The notes under the pieces are model-generated. The model saw only the letters and a program-made list of their open reading frames with translations, searched no databases and was not told where the DNA came from. This document shows positions 1 through 6,332 of a stretch of 17,727 nt of DNA, piece after piece. The position numbers and the translations under genes are program-made. Within the stretch, counting starts at the first letter, position 1; every line of letters starts with the position of its first letter. This DNA comes from an uncultured Sphingomonadales bacterium (lineage in GTDB: Bacteria > Pseudomonadota > Alphaproteobacteria > Sphingomonadales > Sphingomonadaceae): positions 1 through 17,727 of the forward strand of contig CAIPWG010000236.1 of NCBI GenBank assembly GCA_903868655.1, read 5' to 3'.

Positions 1-945
1 GTCGGCTGCGGCAAAGATCGGATCGAGCTGATCTTCGCGGCTGACCCCGACAATTGTCGAAGCAACGAAATCGTGCTGTTTTGACCAGGCCACTGCGAAC
101 GTCACTGGATCAATGGCGTGTTCGGAGGCGATGGCGGCAAAGCGTTCGGCCGATGCGATCGTCTTGTCGTTGACGAAGCGTTTGGCCATGGTTGCCTGCC
201 GGCCGCCCATTTCGAGGTATTTCGAGAACCGTGCGCCTTCGGGCCGCGCCTGGTTGCTGTATTTGGTGGCCAATACGCCGCCGCCAATCGGGGAATAAGG
301 GATCAGGCTGACCCCTTCTTTGCGGCATACTTGCGCCAGCTCGTCCTCGAACCGGCGGTTGTTCAAACTGAAATTGTTCTGGATCGTATGATACCGCGCG
401 GCACCCAGCTTTTCGGATGCGGCGATGGATTTCATCAGGCCCCACGACGTTTCGTTCGAACAGCCCAGTACGCGCACTTTGCCAGCGCGTACCAGTTCGT
501 CGAGCACATCCATGGTCTCGTCATAGGCGGTATCATGGTCGGGCCAATGGGTCTGGTACAGATCGATATAGTCGGTGCCGAGTTTGGTCAGGCTTTCTTC
601 GACTGCGACCATGATATTGCGCCGGTCGAGCGCGGTCATGCCGTTGCGCTTGGGGCTGCGAAACCAGATATGACTGGGCCCGGATACTTTGGTGGCCAGG
701 ATGATTGCATCGCGCGGCTTGGTTTTCAGCCATTTTCCGACGATCTCTTCGGTGCGGCCGACCCATTTGACATCCGGTGGCACGGGATAGCCTTCTGCCG
801 TGTCGAAGAAATTGATCCCGGCGTCATAGCTGCGATCAAGAATGCGCAACGAGGCGGCTTCGTCGGCCTGGCTGCCAAAGGTCATGGTGCCCATGCAGAT
901 ATCGGACACAACAATGGCAGACGTGCCGAGGCGGCGATGTTTCAT
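1..945 (-). CDS. Aldo/keto reductase, Tas-like (3' end outside window)
   Basis: This is an NAD(P)H-dependent oxidoreductase of the aldo/keto reductase superfamily, a cytoplasmic TIM barrel; its substrate cannot be told from sequence. The start is the ATG at 943-945, and the frame stays open to the left edge, giving 315 residues. By comparison with E. coli Tas (about 346 aa) roughly 30 C-terminal residues are missing. The catalytic tetrad is visible as Asp48 and Tyr53 (in FFDTAEGY), Lys86 (KVSGPS) and His133 (YQTHWPD). The stretches YPVPP, ALDRRNI and GCSNET closely resemble Tas as I remember it, which makes this subfamily more likely than YajO or IolS. The cofactor-binding end is seen near the cut as STIVGVSREDQL. 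The gene stands alone on the minus strand. The family is clear; the Tas assignment is from remembered similarity. Confidence 0.93.
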   Translation of the reverse strand, partial: MKHRRLGTSAIVVSDICMGTMTFGSQADEAASLRILDRSYDAGINFFDTAEGYPVPPDVKWVGRTEEIVGKWLKTKPRDAIILATKVSGPSHIWFRSPKRNGMTALDRRNIMVAVEESLTKLGTDYIDLYQTHWPDHDTAYDETMDVLDELVRAGKVRVLGCSNETSWGLMKSIAASEKLGAARYHTIQNNFSLNNRRFEDELAQVCRKEGVSLIPYSPIGGGVLATKYSNQARPEGARFSKYLEMGGRQATMAKRFVNDKTIASAERFAAIASEHAIDPVTFAVAWSKQHDFVASTIVGVSREDQLDPIFAAAD

Positions 946-1045
946 CGGGAATCCTTCCGAAGGGGACATGGTGGACAAACTGGTGCTGGACGGTTGCGCT
1001 TTGCAACTGGATTGCCCCAGCAAGGCGTGTGCGGTCAAGTACGGG

Positions 1046-1195
1046 TTATGTGCGAAGCCGCCGCCACAGCCGCCACAGGCCAAACATAATCACGGCCGAG
1101 ACGAGCCCGATGAGTACGAGGAAGCCCACCGCCGCAAGCCCACTGAGCACGAGCGACCGCACCAGATCGGCGACGATGGTAATCGCGGTTTTCAT
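1046..1195 (-). CDS. Possible 49-aa single-span membrane peptide
   Basis: I do not recognise this gene. The reading frame begins at the ATG complementary to 1193-1195 and ends with TAA at 1046-1048. The peptide has a short polar start (MKTAITIVADLVRS), a hydrophobic stretch of about 25 residues (roughly 15-40) rich in Leu, Val, Ile and Gly, and a very basic end (LWRLWRRLRT). This is the layout of a small inner-membrane protein with a positive cytoplasmic tail. Against it, no good Shine-Dalgarno sequence precedes the ATG, and the same frame stays open upstream to an ATG at 1337 in sequence that looks non-coding. It lies 100 bp upstream of the aldo/keto reductase on the same strand, so the two could be co-transcribed. 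It may still be a chance open frame. Confidence 0.38.
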   Translation of the reverse strand: MKTAITIVADLVRSLVLSGLAAVGFLVLIGLVSAVIMFGLWRLWRRLRT

Positions 1196-1357
1196 TGAGC
1201 GTTGTTGCCTGAATGCAGGACCTTGGAACGGTCCCGGAGCAAAGATATCGCCTGCGCACGACAATTGCTGTGCGAGAAACTGCGGATGGGTCAAGTTTTC
1301 CCACAAATTTTCGCAAAGCGGACCAAATTTCTCATGCATTGTGCAATCTGTCGTGGC

Positions 1358-1363
1358 TATAGC
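1358..1363 (+). promoter_or_regulatory. Possible -10 element for the polysaccharide deacetylase gene
   Basis: TATAGC lies 44 bases before the proposed GTG start and matches the sigma-70 -10 consensus at 4-5 positions. No good -35 sits at 16-18 bases upstream (the nearest hexamer is TGCATT), so this is weak. The rest of 1196-1406 contains no recognisable gene; it includes a small inverted repeat ATTG-TG-CAAT near 1338-1347. Confidence 0.25.
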
Positions 1364-1406
1364 ACGGTCCATCCGATCGTAATCCCTTGTGCCACAGGAC
1401 TTTTGC

Positions 1407-2405
1407 GTGTTGTTTCGCCTGACATCCCCCCGATTTCGTCGCTTGCTTGCCACACCCGTTTATGCGGGGCTCGCGCTTGCGGGCATGGGTCTTGCCGGGG
1501 GCTGCGCTGTTGCTGCCGCCACTCCACCCCAAGGCACAGTTGCGCTGACATTCGATGACTTGCCCGGAATCGTGCTGCGGCCCGAACAGGATTATGTCGA
1601 TGCGACCAACAAGGCCTTGCTCGCGGGCCTGAAGCGGCATCATTTTCCGGCCATCGGCTTTGTCAACGAAGGCAAGTTGGATGAGGCTATTCGCAAGCGT
1701 CAGATCGCGGTGTTGCAAAGCTGGGTGAAGGCCGGGTTTGATCTTGGCAATCACACATTTTCGCATTCCACGCCCAACGACATTGGCGAACGGTCTTATG
1801 TCGCCGATATCGCCCGGGGCGAAAAAGTGATCCGCCCGATGATGCAGCGCGCGCATCGCACGCTGCAATGGTTCCGCCATCCTTATCTGGAAACCGGCAG
1901 CCCCGCATCGGTCAAGGCCGAGATCAACCAGTGGCTGGCCGCGCACGGCTATCGCATCGCGCCGGTGACAATCGATGCCGATGACTGGGAATTTGCAGAG
2001 CCTTACGACAACGCCGTGATGAAGGGCAACAAGGCCGAGGCCAAGCGGATTGCCGATATTTATCTGGCCTATACCGAACGAACGATCGGCTGGTATCGGC
2101 GGGCCTCAAACGTGCTGTTCGGGCGCGATATTGCCTATATCATGCTCTTGCATGACACCCGGCTGAATGCTGACTGTTTTGAAGGTCTGGCCGCGATCCT
2201 GGCGCGGCAGAATTTGCAAACGGTTTCGCTGGAACAGGCGATGCAGGACCCTGCGTACCAAACCGCGGATGATTATGCAGGCAAAGACGGCGTGGAATGG
2301 CTGGAGCGCTGGTCGTTGACGCTCAAGAAAGAATTGCCGTGGGATGACTTTGAAGACGTGCCCAAAGGCATCGAAAAGGAATACAACCGCCTCGACAGCC
2401 AATAA
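1407..2405 (+). CDS. Polysaccharide deacetylase (NodB fold, CE4), exported
   Basis: This is a predicted metal-dependent carbohydrate esterase that removes N- or O-acetyl groups from a polysaccharide, probably in the envelope. The NodB motifs are all present: TFDD (residues 48-51, with the catalytic-base Asp50 and metal ligand Asp51), NHTFSH (metal ligands His116 and His120), RHPY (157-160) and a late LLHD. The N-terminus has basic residues, a hydrophobic segment and LAGGC with Cys33. This could be a lipoprotein signal, although Ala at -3 is not ideal, or an ordinary Sec signal. I chose the GTG at 1407 because AGGA lies 7 bases upstream (1396-1399); a GTG at 1389 would add six residues and has no such site. 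The protein has 332 residues and ends with TAA. The substrate (peptidoglycan, chitin-like or exopolysaccharide) is unknown. It converges on a small gene 17 bp away. Confidence 0.9.
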   Translation: MLFRLTSPRFRRLLATPVYAGLALAGMGLAGGCAVAAATPPQGTVALTFDDLPGIVLRPEQDYVDATNKALLAGLKRHHFPAIGFVNEGKLDEAIRKRQIAVLQSWVKAGFDLGNHTFSHSTPNDIGERSYVADIARGEKVIRPMMQRAHRTLQWFRHPYLETGSPASVKAEINQWLAAHGYRIAPVTIDADDWEFAEPYDNAVMKGNKAEAKRIADIYLAYTERTIGWYRRASNVLFGRDIAYIMLLHDTRLNADCFEGLAAILARQNLQTVSLEQAMQDPAYQTADDYAGKDGVEWLERWSLTLKKELPWDDFEDVPKGIEKEYNRLDSQ

Positions 2406-2422
2406 TCGGTCTCAGGAGCCGA

Positions 2423-2632
2423 TCATCCGTGGTGGAATGCAGCAAATACGGCTGCAACGGCTTGGACGACCGTGCTGCCGGCAATCGGTGCCAGCATCAA
2501 AAAGCCCAGATTGATCGCAATGATCAGGCCAATGATGCGTTCCCCGCGCTTGTCCAGACGGGGCTGGGCGGTCTTCGGCAGCGGTGGTGGCGGCGGAACC
2601 GGTGGCCATTGATCGCGCAAATCCAGAAACAT
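2423..2632 (-). CDS. 69-aa proline-rich small membrane protein
   Basis: I do not recognise a family. The frame starts at the ATG complementary to 2630-2632, preceded by GGGAAGG eight bases upstream (2641-2647 on the plus strand), a good ribosome binding site. The protein begins MFLDLRDQWPP, continues with a run of prolines (residues 10-19), a charged patch (TAQPRLDKRGER, 21-32) and then a hydrophobic region of about 33 residues (33-66). That region could form one long or two short membrane spans, with a Pro and Gly near residues 49-52, and the protein ends in FHHG. The pattern suggests a cytoplasmic Pro-rich head and a membrane anchor. The frame extends far upstream through the antisense of hrpB, but that part is only a shadow. 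An inverted repeat at 2654-2669 lies 20 bp upstream and could be an operator. Confidence 0.62.
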   Translation of the reverse strand: MFLDLRDQWPPVPPPPPLPKTAQPRLDKRGERIIGLIIAINLGFLMLAPIAGSTVVQAVAAVFAAFHHG

Positions 2633-2653
2633 CGCAGCAGCCTTCCCAAACGC

Positions 2654-2669
2654 ATCGGTTTGTACCGAT
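2654..2669. repeat. Perfect 6-bp inverted repeat ATCGGT-TTGT-ACCGAT
   Basis: The arms are 2654-2659 and 2664-2669 with a 4-base loop. Read on the plus strand it is followed by ATTTTT, like a weak terminator; read on the minus strand it lies just upstream of the ribosome site of the 69-aa gene, where an operator could sit. The sequence does not decide between these. Confidence 0.45.
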
Positions 2670-2683
2670 ATTTTTATGACGTT

Positions 2684-2761
2684 GACGCGATTCCCGCGTC
2701 GCCCTGTGGTGCAGAGTATCACGCAGTTGAAGCGAGTAAACACCGCGTGAGCGGGTTTTTT
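2684..2761 (+). other. Structured leader or small-RNA candidate upstream of hrpB
   Basis: The 225-bp gap 2633-2857 has no further gene. On the plus strand it holds a perfect hairpin GACGCG-ATTCC-CGCGTC (2684-2700). About 40 bases later comes a short hairpin CCGC-GTGA-GCGG (2743-2754), followed by G and six Ts (2756-2761), resembling a weak intrinsic terminator. It ends about 97 bp before the hrpB start. It could be a small RNA, an attenuator in the hrpB leader, or chance. The terminator stem has only four pairs, and I find no convincing promoter. Confidence 0.3.
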
Positions 2762-2857
2762 GGGCGCGGCGCGCAGTGATCGAGCCATGCGCCCTGGTGT
2801 TGCCTTGTGGCAAAAACCCGGTCGCAGGTCGGCAGTCCATGCGTTAGGGCTGCGGAC

Positions 2858-5326
2858 ATGTCCGAAATGCCCATCCTGTCGGTTCTCGATGATCTTTTGC
2901 ACGCGCTCGCCCGCGGGTCTTCGGCCGTGCTGATTGCGCCGCCCGGTGCCGGCAAGACGACCGCAGTCGCGCCTGCCCTGATCCGGCAGGGCTGGTGTAG
3001 CGGCATGGTGATCGTGCTGAGCCCACGACGCGTTGCCGCGCGTGCGGCGGCCGAACGCATGGCCGAAATGCTGGGGGAAACGGCGGGCCAGACGGTCGGA
3101 TATGTGACCCGGCTGGACAGCAGGCGCAGCGCCATGACGCGGATCGTCGTCATGACCGAGGCGATATTTGTGGCAACCATCCTTGGCGATCCCGAACTGT
3201 CGGGAGTGTCGGCTGTGCTGTTTGACGAAGCGCACGAGCGGCATCTCGATGCCGATCTTGGGCTGGCGCTCGCGATCGAGGCCCAGGCCGTGGTGCGGCC
3301 CGATTTGCGCCTGCTGGTGATGTCTGCCACGCTTGATGGTGCGCGCTTTGCTGGGCTGCTCGATCGGGGTGAAGCCACGGTTCCGCTGGTGGAAAGCGCG
3401 GGGCGCGCGTATCCGCTCACGATCCACTGGCTCGGCTGGTCTTCCGATCTGCCGGTTGAGAAGCAGATGTGCGCTGCGATCGCGCGGGCCTGGGGGGAAA
3501 CCACGGGCGATATTCTGGCATTCCTGCCTGGGGTGCGGCAGATTGACCAGACCGCTGACGCGCTTGCCACTCGTTTGCCGCAGGCGCTGGTGCTGGCGCT
3601 GCACGGGCAAGTCGAACCAGCCGCGCAACGCGCTGCGATCCGCCGCGATCCGCAAGGTCGCCGTCGCGTGGTGCTGGCGACCAGCATTGCCGAGACCTCG
3701 CTGACGCTCGATGGTGTGGCCGTGGTGGTCGATGCCGGGCTGTCGCGACAGGCCGAATATGACAAGGCTGCCGGCGTCACCCGGCTGGTGACCACCCGCG
3801 CGAGCCAGGCGGCCGCGGCACAGCGTGCGGGCCGTGCGGCGCGTCAGGGGCCGGGTGTCGCCTATCGCTTGTGGGAAGAGGCTGCGCATGCCGGGCGTCC
3901 TGCCTTTGCCGCGCCCGAAATCCTGACCCAGGATCTGGGTCCTTTGGCGCTGACACTCGCGCAATGGGGGGCGGGCGAGGCTGCGGATATGGCCTGGATC
4001 GATCCGCCACCAGCCGCAGCGCTTGCCACCGCACGATCGGCACTGGCCGTGCTGGGCGCGCTCGATGCAGAGGGGCGTATTACCGAGCATGGATCGGCGA
4101 TGGCGCGGCTGCCGATGGAACCGGCACTGGCGCACATGCTGCTGTTTGCCGCAGGGTATGGTGACCGCACGTGCACAATTGCCGCGCGGTTGGCGCTGTT
4201 GTTGCAGGAACGCGGGCTGGGCGGGCGCAGCGAGGATCTGGCGCGGCGGCTTGACGCGTGGAATGCCGACCGATCGTCACGCGCAAGCGCGGCGCGTGAT
4301 CTGGCGCAGCGCTGGGCACGGGCGGCCATGCGGCTGACGGCATCGTCCGACGATGGTGATCTGCCGATCGCAGTGCTTTTGGCCGAAGCCTTTCCCGAAC
4401 GGATTGCGCGCGCGCGGTCGACGAGCGGCGAAGACTGGTTGGCCTCGGGCGGGCGCGGGTATCGGCTCGATCCAGCCTCAGCCTTGGTCACCGCGCGTTG
4501 GCTGGTAATCGGCGATGCGCAAGGCGAGGCGCGCGGTGCGCGGATTACCGCCGCGCTGGCGCTCGACGAGGCGGATATCGCGCGGCATTTGCCGCATCGC
4601 CTGATCGCGCGCACGACGCTCGACTGGAACGCTGCCGAAGCCCGGGTAGAAGCGCGGCTTGAGCGGCGACTGGGCGCGATTGTGATGACCCGTGTGCCCG
4701 ATCCAGCGCCTGATAGTGCCGCCATGGTCGCGCGCTTGATCGCGGTCGTGCGCGAGGGCGGACTGGGCCTGCTGCCGCTGGGCAAGTCCAGCCTTGCGCT
4801 GATCGAACGCGCGCGCCACGCCGGGCTGGTAACGTTGTCCGACCAGGCATTGCGCGATGAGGCCGAGGACTGGTTGGCGCCATTGCTCAACGGACGCCGC
4901 GATCTGGGGGTTGCGGCGGGCCGGCTGCATGATGCCCTGCTCGCACGGCTTGATTGGGCGCAGCGGACCGAACTCGACCGTCTTGCGCCCCCGGAATTTC
5001 GCGACCCGACCGGGGCCACTCATGCCATTGCCTATGATCACGACGCCGGGCCGTTGGTGGAATTGCGGGTGCAGGCGCTGTTCGGGCTAAACCGTCACCC
5101 CACCATCGGGTTGCCTGCTCGCCCGCTGTTGTTGTCGCTGACCGCACCGGGTGGCCAGCCGATCCAGACGACTGCCGATTTGCCCGGATTTTGGCGTGGA
5201 TCGTGGCGGGATGTGGTCAAGGATATGAAAGGCCGCTATCCCAAACACCGCTGGCCCGATACGCCGTGGACAGAAGTGCCGAGTTTGAAAACGCGCAACG
5301 CGCTGGAGCGTGAAAAACGGACTTGA
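2858..5326 (+). CDS. hrpB: ATP-dependent helicase HrpB
   Basis: HrpB is a DEAH-box helicase of superfamily 2. It is presumed to act on RNA or ribonucleoprotein in the cytoplasm, but its exact target is not settled. Visible motifs are Walker A APPGAGKTT (Lys33), DEAH at 123-126, SAT at 156-158 and the arginine-finger motif QRAGRAAR at 322-329. A helicase-associated region follows, and then the HrpB-specific C-terminus (WRGSWRDVVKDMKGRYPKH and PW). The protein has 822 residues, the usual length for the family. I chose the ATG at 2858 because AGGG lies about 9 bases upstream and the protein then begins MSEMPILSVLDDLL, as HrpB proteins do; a GTG at 2807 would add 17 unlikely residues. The NDUFS4-like gene starts 31 bp after the stop, so the two may share a transcript. 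Confidence 0.95.
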   Translation: MSEMPILSVLDDLLHALARGSSAVLIAPPGAGKTTAVAPALIRQGWCSGMVIVLSPRRVAARAAAERMAEMLGETAGQTVGYVTRLDSRRSAMTRIVVMTEAIFVATILGDPELSGVSAVLFDEAHERHLDADLGLALAIEAQAVVRPDLRLLVMSATLDGARFAGLLDRGEATVPLVESAGRAYPLTIHWLGWSSDLPVEKQMCAAIARAWGETTGDILAFLPGVRQIDQTADALATRLPQALVLALHGQVEPAAQRAAIRRDPQGRRRVVLATSIAETSLTLDGVAVVVDAGLSRQAEYDKAAGVTRLVTTRASQAAAAQRAGRAARQGPGVAYRLWEEAAHAGRPAFAAPEILTQDLGPLALTLAQWGAGEAADMAWIDPPPAAALATARSALAVLGALDAEGRITEHGSAMARLPMEPALAHMLLFAAGYGDRTCTIAARLALLLQERGLGGRSEDLARRLDAWNADRSSRASAARDLAQRWARAAMRLTASSDDGDLPIAVLLAEAFPERIARARSTSGEDWLASGGRGYRLDPASALVTARWLVIGDAQGEARGARITAALALDEADIARHLPHRLIARTTLDWNAAEARVEARLERRLGAIVMTRVPDPAPDSAAMVARLIAVVREGGLGLLPLGKSSLALIERARHAGLVTLSDQALRDEAEDWLAPLLNGRRDLGVAAGRLHDALLARLDWAQRTELDRLAPPEFRDPTGATHAIAYDHDAGPLVELRVQALFGLNRHPTIGLPARPLLLSLTAPGGQPIQTTADLPGFWRGSWRDVVKDMKGRYPKHRWPDTPWTEVPSLKTRNALEREKRT

Positions 5327-5357
5327 TTGTGCCCTGATTCGGTTGCAAGCGCACCGC

Positions 5358-5636
5358 ATGTCCGCACGCATCTATCAGCGCCCGAAGAACGCCATGCAGT
5401 CCGGAAAATCCCGGACCAGCGACTGGCTGCTCGAATTCGCCCCCGCCGAGGCCAAAAAGCCCGACCCTTTGACCGGGTGGGCCGGATCAGGCGATACGCA
5501 AGCGCAGGTCATCCTGAAATTTGGCAGCGAGGCCGAAGCCCGTGCGTATGCCGATCGCCATGGCATTGTGGTACACGTCACGCCGACCCCGCCGCGTCGG
5601 TTGAAATTGCAGGCTTACGCCGACAACTTCCGTTAA
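5358..5636 (+). CDS. NDUFS4-like (18-kDa) accessory subunit of complex I
   Basis: This 92-residue protein belongs to the 'ETC complex I subunit conserved region' family. It is the alphaproteobacterial relative of mitochondrial NDUFS4, which binds the matrix/cytoplasmic arm of NADH:ubiquinone oxidoreductase and helps complete its assembly. The family pattern is clear: SARIYQRPKNAMQSGKS at the start, W23-LEF, the core DPLTGWAGSGDT (36-47), a conserved EARAYADRHGI segment (60-70) and the terminal YADNFR (87-92). I use the ATG at 5358, which gives the family-typical start; an in-frame ATG at 5310 would overlap hrpB. Its position right behind hrpB, away from the nuo operon, fits its accessory nature. 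The SRP RNA promoter begins 6 bp after its stop codon. Confidence 0.9.
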   Translation: MSARIYQRPKNAMQSGKSRTSDWLLEFAPAEAKKPDPLTGWAGSGDTQAQVILKFGSEAEARAYADRHGIVVHVTPTPPRRLKLQAYADNFR

Positions 5637-5642
5637 GCCGGG

Positions 5643-5671
5643 TTGCAATTCCTGCGGGCGGCCGTCATAGG
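5643..5671 (+). promoter_or_regulatory. Sigma-70-type promoter for the SRP RNA
   Basis: TTGCAA (5643-5648) and CATAGG (5666-5671) are separated by 17 bases. Transcription would start near 5678, exactly where base pairing predicts the 5' end of the SRP RNA. This agreement is the main support; the -10 box is a modest match. Confidence 0.6.
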
Positions 5672-5677
5672 CCCGTC

Positions 5678-5768
5678 CGGGAGTCGGGTGGACGTTTGCG
5701 TTCGCCAACCTGGTCAGGTCCGGAAGGAAGCAGCCACAACGGATAGCGACGGGTCGCCCGGCTCCTTC
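5678..5768 (+). ncRNA. ffs: 4.5S signal recognition particle RNA (small SRP RNA)
   Basis: This RNA binds Ffh (SRP54) and targets ribosome-nascent chain complexes to the membrane. The universally conserved domain IV is present as GGTCAGGTCCGGAAGGAAGC, with its GGAA tetraloop and asymmetric internal loop, at about 5712-5731. The flanks pair into one long rod: GGAGTCGGGT (from 5680) with the ACCCG and GCCCGGCTCC stretches ending at 5765, allowing G-U pairs. The ends are inferred from pairing and the promoter, so they may be off by a few bases. The length of about 91 bases suits the bacterial small form, which lacks the Alu domain. ffs commonly sits close to dnaX; here a minus-strand gene intervenes. 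Confidence 0.93.
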
Positions 5769-5777
5769 ACACCCTTT

Positions 5778-6260
5778 TCAATCAACGTCCTTCATCCGCA
5801 GTCGCGCAGTCCTGCGTGAGCCTGTTGCGGGCACGGTTCCTGCCACTGCACCCAGTCCGAACGGGGGCATGTTGGCATAAATCGTTTCATGGCCATGGGC
5901 TGGCACGACATACGTTTCGTGAAAAATGCCCACGGAGCCATCATCGCCAATGGCTTTGTTGAAAGCGGTCCAGGCTGGCAGATGGCGCCGGTCGGTTGCA
6001 CGGGCATAGCGTTCGAGACTGTCAAAATCGCGCCAATATTGCACCAGTGTTATGGTGCGCCAGGGCTTCCACATGAATTCCGTGCCCAAAAAGCCGCTGT
6101 CGGGATCGGACGCGAGTTCGGCAATCATCGGTCCCATGGCGCGCACCACCGGTATCCATTTGTGGGGACGCAGCGGCGCGTTGATACGCATGCCGATGAT
6201 GAACACCACCAGAGCGCCGGTCTGATCGGCGGTAAACCTCCCGCGAATAATTTTTGCCAT
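5778..6260 (-). CDS. DUF4188 / af470-like monooxygenase-family protein
   Basis: This 160-residue protein matches the DUF4188 family (I recall the Pfam name as monooxygenase af470-like). Bacterial members have no established function; a ferredoxin-like dimeric barrel is presumed. Family signatures visible are GRFTAD at the start, FIIGMRIN (20-27), HKWIPVVRAM (33-42), a GFLG turn (57-60), VQYWRDFDSLERYAR (73-87), HLPAWTAFN (93-101), FHETY (113-117) and the C-terminal YANMPPFGLG (128-137). The start is the ATG complementary to 6258-6260, with AGAGG just upstream; longer frames to 6419 overlap dnaX. It lies on the opposite strand between ffs and dnaX and shares only 72 bp of upstream DNA with dnaX, so the two promoters must be close or overlapping. 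Its stop is about 10 bp from the end of ffs. Confidence 0.85.
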   Translation of the reverse strand: MAKIIRGRFTADQTGALVVFIIGMRINAPLRPHKWIPVVRAMGPMIAELASDPDSGFLGTEFMWKPWRTITLVQYWRDFDSLERYARATDRRHLPAWTAFNKAIGDDGSVGIFHETYVVPAHGHETIYANMPPFGLGAVAGTVPATGSRRTARLRMKDVD

Positions 6261-6332
6261 CTGCCGCCTCTCCCCGTTCTTGTCATGCCGGGCATTCGAC
6301 TTTTCCGGATCGAACCGATACCTAGAAACCCG

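Noticed and set aside
2423..4135. A 570-codon minus-strand open frame
   Set aside because: Most is antisense to hrpB and is very rich in Arg, His and Pro without recognisable domains. Only its last 69 codons, with their own ribosome site, look real.
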